DNA of 64,000 nt from Parietichytrium sp. I65-24A (lineage: Eukaryota; Sar; Bigyra; Thraustochytrida; Thraustochytriidae). Position numbers and translations under genes: made by a program. Below the pieces are notes generated by a model. The model saw only the letters and a program-made list of their open reading frames with translations, did not search any database and had not been told where the DNA came from. Position 1 is the first letter of the stretch; each line of letters starts with the position of its first letter. The stretch is from positions 62,001 through 126,000 of the forward strand of contig BLSF01000065.1 in the NCBI GenBank assembly GCA_012862575.1. Reading direction: 5' to 3'. This document shows, in pieces, positions 9,032 to 18,899 of the stretch.

Positions 9032-11332
9032 ATGGCGTCCAAGGCGCGGCGGATCGGGGGCGACTGGGTGGAGAGCGTGGACCCGAGGAGCGGAAAGCTG
9101 TATTATGCCAACATGAAGACCAAGGAGACCTCGTGGACCATGCCTGAGGAGGTCAAGCAGTACCAGGAACAGAAGGCGAGACAGGCCACGATGAAGTCGC
9201 AGGCTGCAGAGTCCGTGGCAAGCACGTCCACCACATCGAGCGATCAATGGCTCGAGAGACAGGACCCCCGCACCGGGAAGATCTACTACTACAACCCGCA
9301 GCTCAAGCAGACTTCTTGGACTCGCCCTGACAAGACTGTGACCGCGGCGAGCACGGATCCCACCTTTGGCAAAGGCGCATGGGTTGCCCGCGTGGACCCG
9401 CGCACCAACAGGACGTTCTACTACAATACTATCACGAAGATGACCAGCTGGACCAACCCTGACGATGATGAGAAGAAACCGGCCGCCAAGCCAAGCATGG
9501 CGTCCCGCATCTCCAAGCGCATCAGCTTTTCGCCAAAGGCCACTGACCAGCCTGCTTACGAGAGCGAGTCCACCCCAGCCGCGCCTACGAATCGCACCTC
9601 CGCGCGTACTTCTATCCGCCTCGGTGCCATGCCTGGCCCAAAGGCTGGCTCGCGACTGAGCATGGCGGACGTGGCCCGTCAGAAGAAGGCAGAGATTACT
9701 GGAGGGGATCTTGAGCAGCCCGAGCAGAGTCACGACTTGGAGGATCGCTTCGCGAAGCTCCGCGCGCTTCGCAACCGTGCTAATCCGGAACTCGACGAGC
9801 AGGAGGATGTACAGGAGAAGCAGATTGACCTCGAGGATCTCGCCCAGGAAGCCATGCAAGAGGTCACTGAGAATCTTGACTTTAGGCAGTACGCGCAAGA
9901 GTTTATGAGCACCAAGCGCAAGGGCTGGGGCAAGAAAGCTGTGCCGATCGAAAAACTCGTTTCATGGAAACCTGAGCGCATCAAGACCTCTCTTCATGCC
10001 TTCTCCGACCCTGCTTTGGTGCACGACAGTATCCTTTCGTTCACAAACATCATGTGCTTCATGGACGACAAGCCTACAAAGAATCCACTCCAGAACGCCG
10101 AGAAGATCTTCCGGATCACGGTCAACTGTCCTGAAGAGCTCAGGGACGAAGTGTACTGCCAGCTCATCAAGCAGACCACCGGAAACCCGAAAGCGCATGG
10201 CTGCCTCCGCGGTTGGGAGCTCCTCGTCCTCTGCACTGGTTTGTTCCCTCCTAGCGACAAGCTGGTGCGGTACCTGATGTCCTACTTTAAGCAAAACGTC
10301 GAGCATGAGCCGTACCCTGGGGTCGCAAAGCTAGCAAACTACGCCAACTTGCGCGTGAAACGCACCATTGAGTTGGGCCCCAGAAACGAAGCTCCAACAG
10401 AGATGGAGATTGTGGCTGCTCGCGAAATTAAACCGGTATCCATTCGTGTGCACATGCTGGACGGTTCCATCACGCCGTTAGAGGTGGAATGCTGGAGCAC
10501 GATCGCCGAACTCAATGAGACCATGGCGCAGCGCCTCAACATCATAGATCCGGCCCCTTTCGGCGTCTTCGAAATCAACAACCTAGATGAGGAGCGCATG
10601 CTTGAGGATGATGATCGCGTTCTTGATATTTTGTCATACTGGGACCGTGAGCGCCGCTCCGCAAAGCGCGCAAGGAACGCTCCAAACTACCAGTTTGTGT
10701 ACAAGGTCAAGCTCTTCTTTGATATTCGCGAGGACGACGAAGCGGCCATCGAGGTTGCCTACCATCAGGCTGTGCACGATGTTGTTGATAGTCGCTACCC
10801 TTGTACTGAGGAGGACAGTCTCCGTCTCGCCGCGCTCCAGGCGCAGCACAGGTTTGGCGACTGCGATGGCTCCGATGTTTTCGGCAACGAACTCAGCGCC
10901 TTCTTGCCTGCCAAGTACTACCACCCGGACGTGGAGGACGACCTCAAGGCTGCCATCATGGAGACATACAGGCTTCTTAAGGGCTACGACCCACAAGAGG
11001 CTATGAACAACTATTTGGACTACGTCAAAGCGTGGAAGATTTATGGCTCTGCATACTTTTTTGTGGAGCCGCAGAACAGCCGCGCAGAGTTGCCTCCAGA
11101 CGTCGTTCTGGCAGTGAACGCACACGGAGTCTTGATTGTGGACCCATCAACCAAGGAGTTCCTCTCCGAGTACCCATACAGCGAGATTGTTACCTGGGGA
11201 CACAGCAGCATCACCTTCGTGCTCGTTGTAGGTAACCTCATTCGCCAGAACAAGCTTTACTTCAAGACTGACCAGGGCAGCGAGATCAACACACTCATCC
11301 ATGCGTACGTCAACCGCCTTGTGGATGAGTAA
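9032..11332 (+). CDS. WW(x3)-MyTH4-FERM protein without a motor domain
   Basis: The product has 766 aa from ATG 9032 (gaatcATGG context). Three WW domains lie at about 11-40, 73-101 and 117-145, each with the pattern W..R/S.DPR(S/T)...YY.N....TSW..P. A basic, low-complexity linker and a charged helix (250-285) follow. A MyTH4 domain spans about 300-440 (NAEKIFRITVNCPEELRDEVYCQLIKQT, HGCLRGWELLVLCTGLFPPS). A FERM-like module with an ubiquitin-like F1, an acyl-CoA-binding-like F2 and a PH-like F3 runs to the C-terminus. MyTH4-FERM tails normally sit on myosins VII/X/XV or plant kinesin-like KCBP and bind microtubules and membrane proteins. Here no motor is present, so this is probably an adaptor linking proline-rich partners to the cytoskeleton. 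An AATAAA follows about 95 bp after the stop. Confidence 0.9.
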   Translation: MASKARRIGGDWVESVDPRSGKLYYANMKTKETSWTMPEEVKQYQEQKARQATMKSQAAESVASTSTTSSDQWLERQDPRTGKIYYYNPQLKQTSWTRPDKTVTAASTDPTFGKGAWVARVDPRTNRTFYYNTITKMTSWTNPDDDEKKPAAKPSMASRISKRISFSPKATDQPAYESESTPAAPTNRTSARTSIRLGAMPGPKAGSRLSMADVARQKKAEITGGDLEQPEQSHDLEDRFAKLRALRNRANPELDEQEDVQEKQIDLEDLAQEAMQEVTENLDFRQYAQEFMSTKRKGWGKKAVPIEKLVSWKPERIKTSLHAFSDPALVHDSILSFTNIMCFMDDKPTKNPLQNAEKIFRITVNCPEELRDEVYCQLIKQTTGNPKAHGCLRGWELLVLCTGLFPPSDKLVRYLMSYFKQNVEHEPYPGVAKLANYANLRVKRTIELGPRNEAPTEMEIVAAREIKPVSIRVHMLDGSITPLEVECWSTIAELNETMAQRLNIIDPAPFGVFEINNLDEERMLEDDDRVLDILSYWDRERRSAKRARNAPNYQFVYKVKLFFDIREDDEAAIEVAYHQAVHDVVDSRYPCTEEDSLRLAALQAQHRFGDCDGSDVFGNELSAFLPAKYYHPDVEDDLKAAIMETYRLLKGYDPQEAMNNYLDYVKAWKIYGSAYFFVEPQNSRAELPPDVVLAVNAHGVLIVDPSTKEFLSEYPYSEIVTWGHSSITFVLVVGNLIRQNKLYFKTDQGSEINTLIHAYVNRLVDE

Positions 11333-11426
11333 GCACCTCAATTGTTTCCGTTCCGCTGAGTACAATCCTTCACTGCCATCTCCGTCTTCGATATCTTGTG
11401 TTTTGTGTTGCCGACCGCTGTCATTC

Positions 11427-11432
11427 AATAAA
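11427..11432 (+). terminator. Polyadenylation signal AATAAA
   Basis: AATAAA followed by a T-rich tract lies about 95 nt downstream of the stop codon at 11332, a normal position for 3' end formation of the WW-MyTH4-FERM transcript. Confidence 0.55.
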
Positions 11433-11680
11433 ATTTTTTTTAACAGTTAAAAAAGCAAATCCCTCTCTCTACATGCTCCATTTTTACTCGATCGGACGCG
11501 ACATCAACCATTGGCCACGTCCCTGTTCGCACCACTTGCACAAAACAGTTGCCACTTTCATTGAACACTGACAACAAACAACACATTATGTGTGTGCACT
11601 GTTTGTAGAATTTAGGTGCTCAAGTACACCAACCCACCTGCGTGGAGGGCGAAGAAGGCAGAGCAATTAGCCAATCAGCC

Positions 11681-12883
11681 ATGCCGAAGCGCGGGCGTCA
11701 GTCCTCCTCAAGCGAGTCCTCGGGGCTGCGAGAACAGTCGCTGGAGATAGACAATCAGTGTGGCCGCGGCGCAGCGTTTCAGTGCCGCGGCTGGCCAGTG
11801 GCAGCAGAGCTGGAGCTCTCCATAGTGAGACAATGCACCCGCCAGCCGCCGGGGTTGGCTGCGAATCACGTGCAGGTTAGATCGCACAGTTGCTCGGGAG
11901 CCGTGCATGGAAGTGCAAGTGCGAATGGAAATGGCAATGGAAATGGAAATGGAAACGGAGCGGACAGTGAACGTCAACGCGGGTTTGGCAGTGGGCAGGA
12001 GGTGGGGAGTAGTAATGGAGATGGATGCGGGAATGGAATGTGTGCAGAGTGCGCGAGGACCAAAGCTACACACGAGAGGTACGTGCGGTCGCTGATGGAA
12101 GCGCTCCGCGGCTTGGAGCCGAGCATGTCTGCGCAGGAGGTTTTGGCGCAGTCGAAGGGGCAGTTAGTTCGTGGTTTGCTGCAGAAAGTAAAGAAGCTGG
12201 AAGCGCAGCTTGCAAAGGAGCAGGAGCGTGTGTCCAACCTCGAGGAGAGCAAGACCCCCCTTGCTGGGCTGCTGCACAAGCTGGAGGTACAGCGATGGCT
12301 TCCGGAAACCTGCTTCTTCCACAAGTTTCTCGCGGTCACGCTGACGTACTGGAACAGGCTTTGCGAGAAAGGCGCGAGAGGTTGGAGCTGGGACCGCGTC
12401 AAATTTGGCCCAGAAGTATTTGAATTCTTTCTGCACATTCGCAAGATGGCTGGTGGGCGCAAGATCACAAAGTTCCTTGCGAATGGGTCGCATCCAGCGA
12501 AGAAAGGCAGGTACGCTAGCAAGGAGGAGACCAAGGCCTTCGATCCAAACGAGATCATGCTTCCGGTTCCACCAAACCCCACGCTCGAGTTTCGCATCGT
12601 TCAGGAGCGGCGCAAATCTCACCTTCCGGGGCACGGAACCGCGCTTGCAGTCGACGAAGATCAAGACGTTAATGACGACGAAGTCGATGGCCATAACCAT
12701 CACCACGACGATGGCGATGACGCTGATCGCGGATTCAATGTCCATCGCCACGGCGAGACGACCTTGAGCGACCATGGATTGAGTGATGACGACGGAGATA
12801 ACCTAGACGACAGCTTACATCAGGATCACATTTCTCGCGGAGATTCCATTTATCAGCTTTCTGAACATGGCATGCACGAGTGA
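11681..12883 (+). CDS. Orphan coiled-coil protein with Asn-Gly repeat and acidic His-rich tail
   Basis: The first ATG of the open frame is at 11681 (MPKRGRQSSSS; 400 aa); the 39 nt before it are open but lack ATG. The N-terminus is Ser-rich. A GGAAAT repeat encodes Asn-Gly repeats around residue 95. Then come a CAECARTKATHERYVR segment and a coiled coil (LLQKVKKLEAQLAKEQERVSNLEE, ~165-195). A conserved-looking globular part follows (CFFHKFLAVTLTYWNRLC, WDRVKFGPEVFEFFLHIRKM, ~210-310). The C-terminal 80 residues are rich in Asp and His (DGHNHHHDDGDDADRG). I do not recognise the family. Consistent coding bias and a protein-like middle section support a real gene; a nuclear or scaffold role would be a guess. 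Confidence 0.75.
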   Translation: MPKRGRQSSSSESSGLREQSLEIDNQCGRGAAFQCRGWPVAAELELSIVRQCTRQPPGLAANHVQVRSHSCSGAVHGSASANGNGNGNGNGNGADSERQRGFGSGQEVGSSNGDGCGNGMCAECARTKATHERYVRSLMEALRGLEPSMSAQEVLAQSKGQLVRGLLQKVKKLEAQLAKEQERVSNLEESKTPLAGLLHKLEVQRWLPETCFFHKFLAVTLTYWNRLCEKGARGWSWDRVKFGPEVFEFFLHIRKMAGGRKITKFLANGSHPAKKGRYASKEETKAFDPNEIMLPVPPNPTLEFRIVQERRKSHLPGHGTALAVDEDQDVNDDEVDGHNHHHDDGDDADRGFNVHRHGETTLSDHGLSDDDGDNLDDSLHQDHISRGDSIYQLSEHGMHE

Positions 12884-13569
12884 TCTGCCTGCTTTTGTAT
12901 CTTTCCGCTCGCCCGCCATACTCTATCCTGAAACAGTGAAGGCATTCTCGCTCATCCTATAGACTAGGAGGTGAAAAAACATCTGTAGGTCTCGATCCTC
13001 TTCCGCAACTTTCAAGTTGACATAATGTGATGACCATGAATTCGTTTGGATTTTCTTCCATCATGTCTTCCCGGCAACCCGGCGACCCGGGCGCTTTAGG
13101 ATAACGACTGGAAGCTGGATAGGACCAGTAGAAAAATTTGCAAATTGCCAACTTTGTATTGTGTGTGTGCTTGTTCTGGATCAATCATTCACTCCGTCAA
13201 TCAATCGCTCAACCCATCGAATTGCTCAATCGAAATTTATGTATGTTCTCAAAAGCCTTCAAAACTCCTCCGCTTCGTTTACATCGACACACATTCACCA
13301 CCAGTCAGTCGGCTGCTGCGTTGCCATGGACACTCCATCCAGCACCATACACAGCTCAAGAGTACACACTCAAAACTTACAGAAGGTTAGTTGACCATAC
13401 ATTCATTCATTCATTTAACATTTTCATTTGTAACAAAAGGAGACGCGAGCGAGAGACCAAGGTGACCAAGGAGCAGAGTCTGAACGTCTTGCGTTGACCA
13501 GAGGAAAAGCAAAAAGCTGGACAGTGTGCTGTTAGGTCAACTGATACCGTGCGTGGGCGGCAGCACAAG
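12884..13569. other. Intergenic spacer
   Basis: I see nothing I can name here. It contains loose AATC/CATT tetranucleotides (for example ATTCATTCATTC at about 13400) and the presumed promoter of the TIR gene. The open frames are short and of unconvincing composition. Confidence 0.6.
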
Positions 13570-14457
13570 ATGGGCGGAAATGGCGCTGCAATCGTGTTCC
13601 TGTCGCACAGCCATGTGTCCAGCGCCGTTGCGAAGCAGCTCTGCAATTTGCTCGCATCGGAAGAGTATGAGTTGAACGTCTCTGCCTCCTTCGAGTTCGA
13701 TGAACTCGCCACAAATGGCGATGGCAAGCGCAAGTCGTTGAGCAGGTTGAGCTGGAAGAAAGGCAAGACGGACCGGGCAGGCAAGCTGGCCGCAGCTGAC
13801 ATGGTATTCGTGCTCATCGACGAGGAATACGACCAATGCATCGGTATCGGTGCCGGAGAAGAAGCATCCAAGGAGCAAAGCAAGGCCTGCCGGAGCGAGT
13901 TTGACCTCGCTGTACAGGAAAAGGGCACGCTGCGGATGCTGCCGGTTGTCACGGATTCTTCGATGAAGAACCAAGGCAAGTGGAGTCCTCGTCTCAAGAT
14001 GGAGCTCGGGGAGATGCTGTACATCGATGCGACGAGTGGAAAACACTCTGACGTCGCCAACGAGATGGCCGCTCGGCTTGCGTCCCGCCTTGGATCCGAC
14101 CGCAAGCAAACCTGGGACGTGTTCTTGTCGCACGACTGGGGGGATAAAAGCTCCAACCACAAAAAAGTCGCTTCCATCGCGTTCCGACTCGAGAAACTGG
14201 GTCTGGACGTGTGGGTGGACGACGGAGAGAATGGGAGAGGAGAGATGGCGAAAGGGTCCGGTGTGGGCCAGGCTATGGCCAACGGAATCAAGAACTCCAA
14301 ATTCGTGGTGGTTTGTGAGACAAAGAATTATAGCAGCAAGATTGACATGGGCTGGATTGGCACCAAAACGAACGACAACTGCCTCCGCGAGTTCAATGGA
14401 TCAGTGATGCCTTTCTCTGCTTCACACTCTGGAAGGACACAGTGCTGTAGTGGCTAG
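13570..14457 (+). CDS. Tandem TIR-domain protein, apparently shortened
   Basis: From ATG 13570 (MGGNGAAIVFLSHSH) the frame gives 295 aa. Two TIR-like modules are visible. The first begins AIVFLSHSHVSSAVAKQL and includes AADMVFVLIDEEY (residues ~7-90). The second begins TWDVFLSHDWGDKS and includes AFRLEKLGLDVWVDD, ANGIKNSKFVVVCETKNY and NCLREFN (~180-280). TIR domains act as signalling scaffolds or NAD-cleaving enzymes. The catalytic Glu cannot be assigned with confidence. The second module stops soon after NCLREFN, shorter than usual, and a WD40-like segment continues directly downstream in another frame, so the locus may be a truncated copy of a TIR-WD40 gene. No prokaryotic features. Confidence 0.7.
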   Translation: MGGNGAAIVFLSHSHVSSAVAKQLCNLLASEEYELNVSASFEFDELATNGDGKRKSLSRLSWKKGKTDRAGKLAAADMVFVLIDEEYDQCIGIGAGEEASKEQSKACRSEFDLAVQEKGTLRMLPVVTDSSMKNQGKWSPRLKMELGEMLYIDATSGKHSDVANEMAARLASRLGSDRKQTWDVFLSHDWGDKSSNHKKVASIAFRLEKLGLDVWVDDGENGRGEMAKGSGVGQAMANGIKNSKFVVVCETKNYSSKIDMGWIGTKTNDNCLREFNGSVMPFSASHSGRTQCCSG

Positions 14458-14740
14458 TGTGGCCATCGATGGGGACAGGATTGTGAGCGTCGATATTCAT
14501 AAACATACGCTTATGTGGAGTGCAAGTTCTGGTAAACCGCTTGGCGTTGGCGCGCGGACCTCGCTGCGTGGTTCTAACACTGCATATGCTATCAGAGGCA
14601 ATCAGCTTTCGGCAGATAGCTTGGTGGGTATATCGGTTGATGGTCGGGTTTCAGAGGAGCGCCATAACTCGGACACAGTGGTGGTTTGGAGTGGAAATCC
14701 GGTGCACATTTGTTGTATTTGTGAAGGCAGTGAAAATTGA
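14408..14740 (+). pseudogene. WD40-repeat fragment in a different frame, continuing the TIR gene
   Basis: Overlapping the end of the TIR frame, a second frame reads TLEGHSAVVASVAIDGDRIV, then SVDIHKHTLMWSASSGKPLG and more, to a stop at 14740. GH....V..V..D...I.S.D....LMW is a typical WD40 blade, and a degraded second blade (DTVVVWSGNP) follows. It has no start codon of its own and opens just after an in-frame TGA. The simplest reading is that an ancestral TIR-WD40 protein lost material and frame at the junction near 14400. An unrecognised intron is possible but I found no good sites. Confidence 0.5.
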
Positions 14741-16109
14741 TTTGGAGTGTCGAAGTCTACGAGCAATGTGAATTACTTGAAGTTTTAGTTATTCTTTTCC
14801 ACTGTAAAGGAGTTGCTGGGGCGGAAGTGAAGAAGAGCAAAATTTTGTGAGCGTTGTTTGTTTACGAACGGTGAACAAACAAGCATGATTATTAAAACGG
14901 GACCTTTTAAGAATGAAAAATCCAAAAGAGCGAAGAAAAGGAAATGCACGGAGATCAGGTATATGCTCAAGGAAAGAGAGATGAGCACCAAACAAAATGG
15001 CTCCTGGCGCAGCTGGGAGAGCTCTCAAACAAATACAAGGCGTAATAAAAAGCTGGAGAGGTCTGTTCGCGTTTTTTCCATCGTAGCTATCCTTGTGCGG
15101 ATTGTTCCTACGCTGGCAGCAGATCCATTGTCCCCAAGCTCTCGTTTGAAAACAAACTGTACTGCAAGCATGCTGACATTGCCCTCGCCCTTTTTCCATT
15201 CATGGCGTGGCGTTGGTCATGCGTCCAAGCACAGGACTCTCACACACGTATTAAACTTGGTCCCAACTGTGTCAGCTGCTTTTTGTCGTGGCCATGAAAA
15301 ATTGCAACGCCGCGTTAGCGTGCCCAAACTCAGAATGGATTCTATGACATACATGGCTTGCGTCTCTTCATCGTTGCCGGTTGCAACAACAAAAGAAGGA
15401 AAGAAACAGAGTGAGAGAGAGAACAAATTTTTCCAAAAAATATTCGATTACAACCCCACTTTGTCCCTATGGAAAAGCACATCAAACGTCTACTCCCCAC
15501 AGTCCCGGGTAGCATTTCTCCTATGGGACGCTTGAACATCGCTTGGATTGCGCATCGCACAATACAGAAATCCCGTTCAAGTTGCTTCATCAGCGAATAC
15601 CGTAATTAATACAATAGAATCAGACCACAATTTGATTTCAAAACTCACTATGTACATCTCCATATTTATTCTACGCTCCACTATATTATTCTTACAATCG
15701 AGATTACTAACAGTAACTACCAAACTGACACATTCATCTGTAGCTTACAGAGTAGTTAGGTACGTATATCTATCATGCCCATAATTAAAGTACTAGAAAG
15801 CTATTATTAGTACCAGCTATGAAGTGGATAGAAACAATTCGGACCACACGAGTCCCATTGCAACCAAGGATGTGAACATGTGAATATGTGAATATGTGAA
15901 TGTGAAAAACGTGTCGAGGCAACAACTTGAACGGCAAGGCCAACGCACAAGTGCGAACAGCAAAGGTGTGTGCCAGAAGACACGGCGCACGGTGCACGGT
16001 GCACGGTGCTCGTTGTGCAGAGTCATATATTATATATTATCCTGGACGAGGGGCAGGGAGCTCTGGGAGTGATAACTTTCTTGCTGGCTCGGGCGACAGG
16101 GAGGAAACC
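14741..16109. other. Intergenic spacer, 1.4 kb
   Basis: No gene is recognisable. A 225-codon frame at 14858-15535 starts from a non-ATG codon, lacks domain similarity and looks like chance. The last 180 bp before 16110 stay open in the frame of the next gene but contain no upstream ATG, so they are probably 5' leader. Confidence 0.6.
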
Positions 16110-18899
16110 ATGGGCGTGACGTACCGCAGGTCCACACTCTTCGTGGCTGCGGTCGCGGTGTTGGGGCTGTACATGGCAATTAACTTGGCGTTTGACCGGC
16201 GCGTGAGAGTGGAGACGCTGGAGAGTATAGGGATCGTGGCGAACTTGAGACTTCGCGCAGCATATAAAGGGGCAGAACAGCTGAAGGTGGCTGCTGAGCA
16301 GTGGGTGTTTAAAGCGGCTCGGAAACGGTCGTTTCGTCTTGGCGTCCACTTTGATAGCCTTCCGGTGAGTTCCACAGCGCTGAAGAGCCTGGAGCAAACG
16401 GAGTGCTCGAAATGGGCTGTAATTTTACAATATGGTAACGACTACACCGTGTTGGAGCAAATCGCTGCTTTGCCCGACTGGTGCGCAGTGGTCATGCACG
16501 AATCCCCTTTGGAGGCAAATTTACAAGGGCAAAGCTCCAAGATCTTTCACTTGTCCGCTCTCGATAAGGCTTCGCTCGATTTTCGCGTCGCAAACCATTT
16601 GGGAAATGCGACGTTTGTGGCGCAAAAGACGATCGGCTATCTCTTTGCCATGCAACGCGGCGCAAAGGTGATATATGACACAGATTCGGATAATATCCTC
16701 AAGTTCAAGGCCATTCTCGAGGAGAAGCTTTTGATTGAGAAGGCTTTTCAGTTGTCACATAAATATGAAGCCTATGATCCCTCGGGGCCGCTCGCCAGCA
16801 ACGTTTACGGGATATTCACAAACTCTTCCATTTGGCCGCGAGGATTCCCTGTGGGCCTTGCGACAGACCCGAGCTCAATACCCGTGGTCCAGGGTTTGGC
16901 AGATACAGCACGGGTTCAGGTCGTTCAGTCATTGGCCTCAGAGAATCCTGATTTGGACGCGCTGTGCCGAATGACTCAAAGAAAAGACATTCGGATTGAG
17001 AGAGGCGCAGGGATTGGAACTGTACTGCTGGCACAGCATAGCATGTTCTCCCCATTTAATGCGCAAGCGACGCTATTCAAAGAGCATGCGATGTGGGGAC
17101 TCTTGCTTCCCAGCTCACGAAGCGACTCCGCCTCAGACGTCTGGAGGGCCTATATTCTAGAACGGATCATGTGGGATACCATCTATCAAGTTGCGTTTAC
17201 AGCACCATTTGTACAACGGTGTGTTTCTGCGTTGGATCCATTGCAGGATTCTTTAAGTCAGCACGACCTAATTTATAACACTGCGGAGCTCTTGCGTGTT
17301 TTGAGCGAGTGGGAGCCCAAAGCAGAGACGTTCAAGGGCCGATTCGTGGAAGCGTACGTCCTGCTCTTTGAAAACATGATTTTAGAGGAAGGGGACGTCT
17401 ATTTAGCGATCGCGTGGGTTGAAGACCTAGAGCGACTTGGGTATACCTTTCCCGAGCTCTTGTCGCGCCGCAGTCCACTTGTCAAGCTGCGTCCCTTACC
17501 GCCTGTAGACGTAAGTTCTGTTCTCCAACCAAGCCCTGCTGAGGTGCCAAGAGGGGTGAGCACGGCCGAGCAGCGAGTTTGCAGAGAGAAAGCGGTGGAT
17601 GACGATCCATGCGATTATAATGCAGCTGCTGAGGCCTTCTTCGAGACGGGGCCCCTGTTTTCGCACCGAGCATCCGTTCCAGACTTTTCCAAATACAAGT
17701 TTCTTCTCTTAGACACGCATCGTGCCCCACAAATCGATACGATGGCATCGCTCCACTACGAATTTAAAGTTCCGAGGGAGAACATTGCTGCGGTTTGTGA
17801 GGTAAATTACTGCGATAAGATGGGAGAATACGAGGAGCAATATGCTGCCAACCAGTACGGGGTCTCTGGAGGAGTGATGCAGGCAGTGCGGCAATGGCTT
17901 TCGAGGAGTTACGAGGTCAGGACTTTTCCGGCTTTCCCTAACGAAGCTATGGGGCTGCTGGACAACTTTGACGTTATTGTTTGCGGTTACCCGTCTTGGC
18001 AGTGCCAGCCGCTCCTGGAGCTTGGCCTGCGAAAGACCTTCCTAATCCGGTTTGCCCATTCGCCATGGCACGGTCTCAGAACCCACAAAAACGAATGGAT
18101 TGAGACGCTCGCCAAGTACCACAACTCGAACAATGTGGTCATCACCTCCAACAATCCGTACCACTTTGTGGAATATAAACATGCCATAGGAAAGTATCCT
18201 CTAGCCTGGCCTGCTGTTTACATTCACACCAGAGGTGAAAATCTGCAGCAGACATATTCACCACAGAACCCTGTTTCCAAGGACAAGTGGGTTCTCTCGA
18301 TTGGCTTTGACTATGAACGTAAGCTCACTCCGAGACTTGAAGAACTGAAGGAGCATGCAGCAGCGACACAATGGAGGCTGTTGACATTTAAGGACGTCAT
18401 CCGGGAGGAGGATAGACGTCGATTTGTGTCTTTGGCGATTCTCTACCCATATGCGGCGCATACTGCCAAGTTTACGGAAATGTATGCTCTGGGGGTTCCG
18501 ATCTTACTCCCTTCGATTAAAGCTCTGACAAAATTAACGGGCACCGGGGTAACTATTCTTCCGCATGCAGACGGTAATCAACCCCCCCAGGGAATATGCA
18601 AGTATCCTAACTGGGGTCCAATCGGCTTGCAGAAGCATGTAAAAGAGATTCGCGACAAATTCTTGGACTATTGGCTCCACTTTTCAGAGTACTATATGTG
18701 GCCCGGAGTCTACTACTTTGACTCATTTCGCCCCGAAGAAATTGCGCGCCGCATTTCAGAAATTATGCAAGACCTTCCTGAGCGGCAACGTAGAAGCGCG
18801 CAGATGATCTCATTCTTTGACAAGATTCGAGATCCAGCGTCAAGCTCTGCGCGACACAGTGTGAAATTGGCTCTTCAGACTGCTGCCAAACTCCGCTGA
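16110..18899 (+). CDS. STELLO-like (DUF288) Golgi glycosyltransferase
   Basis: The start is ATG 16110 in an excellent context (accATGG), giving 929 aa. Residues 8-28 form a single hydrophobic signal anchor (STLFVAAVAVLGLYMAINLAF), as in type II Golgi enzymes. The N-terminal half matches the DUF288/STELLO pattern: WAVILQYGNDYTVLEQIAAL, ALPDWCAVVMHE, then KTIGYLFAMQRGAKVIYDTD, SSIWPRGFP, and PFNAQATLFKEHAMWGLLLP. The C-terminal half resembles a second glycosyltransferase-like module (FDVIVCGYPSWQCQPLLEL, TFLIRFAHSPWHGLR, YAAHTAKFTEMYALGVPILL). In plants STELLO proteins assist cellulose synthase assembly in the Golgi; here a role in cell-wall, scale or glycan synthesis is inferred. The donor substrate is unknown. 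Confidence 0.85.
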   Translation: MGVTYRRSTLFVAAVAVLGLYMAINLAFDRRVRVETLESIGIVANLRLRAAYKGAEQLKVAAEQWVFKAARKRSFRLGVHFDSLPVSSTALKSLEQTECSKWAVILQYGNDYTVLEQIAALPDWCAVVMHESPLEANLQGQSSKIFHLSALDKASLDFRVANHLGNATFVAQKTIGYLFAMQRGAKVIYDTDSDNILKFKAILEEKLLIEKAFQLSHKYEAYDPSGPLASNVYGIFTNSSIWPRGFPVGLATDPSSIPVVQGLADTARVQVVQSLASENPDLDALCRMTQRKDIRIERGAGIGTVLLAQHSMFSPFNAQATLFKEHAMWGLLLPSSRSDSASDVWRAYILERIMWDTIYQVAFTAPFVQRCVSALDPLQDSLSQHDLIYNTAELLRVLSEWEPKAETFKGRFVEAYVLLFENMILEEGDVYLAIAWVEDLERLGYTFPELLSRRSPLVKLRPLPPVDVSSVLQPSPAEVPRGVSTAEQRVCREKAVDDDPCDYNAAAEAFFETGPLFSHRASVPDFSKYKFLLLDTHRAPQIDTMASLHYEFKVPRENIAAVCEVNYCDKMGEYEEQYAANQYGVSGGVMQAVRQWLSRSYEVRTFPAFPNEAMGLLDNFDVIVCGYPSWQCQPLLELGLRKTFLIRFAHSPWHGLRTHKNEWIETLAKYHNSNNVVITSNNPYHFVEYKHAIGKYPLAWPAVYIHTRGENLQQTYSPQNPVSKDKWVLSIGFDYERKLTPRLEELKEHAAATQWRLLTFKDVIREEDRRRFVSLAILYPYAAHTAKFTEMYALGVPILLPSIKALTKLTGTGVTILPHADGNQPPQGICKYPNWGPIGLQKHVKEIRDKFLDYWLHFSEYYMWPGVYYFDSFRPEEIARRISEIMQDLPERQRRSAQMISFFDKIRDPASSSARHSVKLALQTAAKLR

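Noticed and set aside
8813-9898. 361-codon minus-strand frame
   Set aside because: Antisense shadow of the WW-MyTH4-FERM gene plus translated GCGTT repeat.
13407-14300. 297-codon minus-strand frame
   Set aside because: Antisense of the TIR gene, Ser-rich and without domain patterns.
14858-15535. 225-codon plus-strand frame
   Set aside because: Non-ATG start, no domain, composition like spacer sequence.
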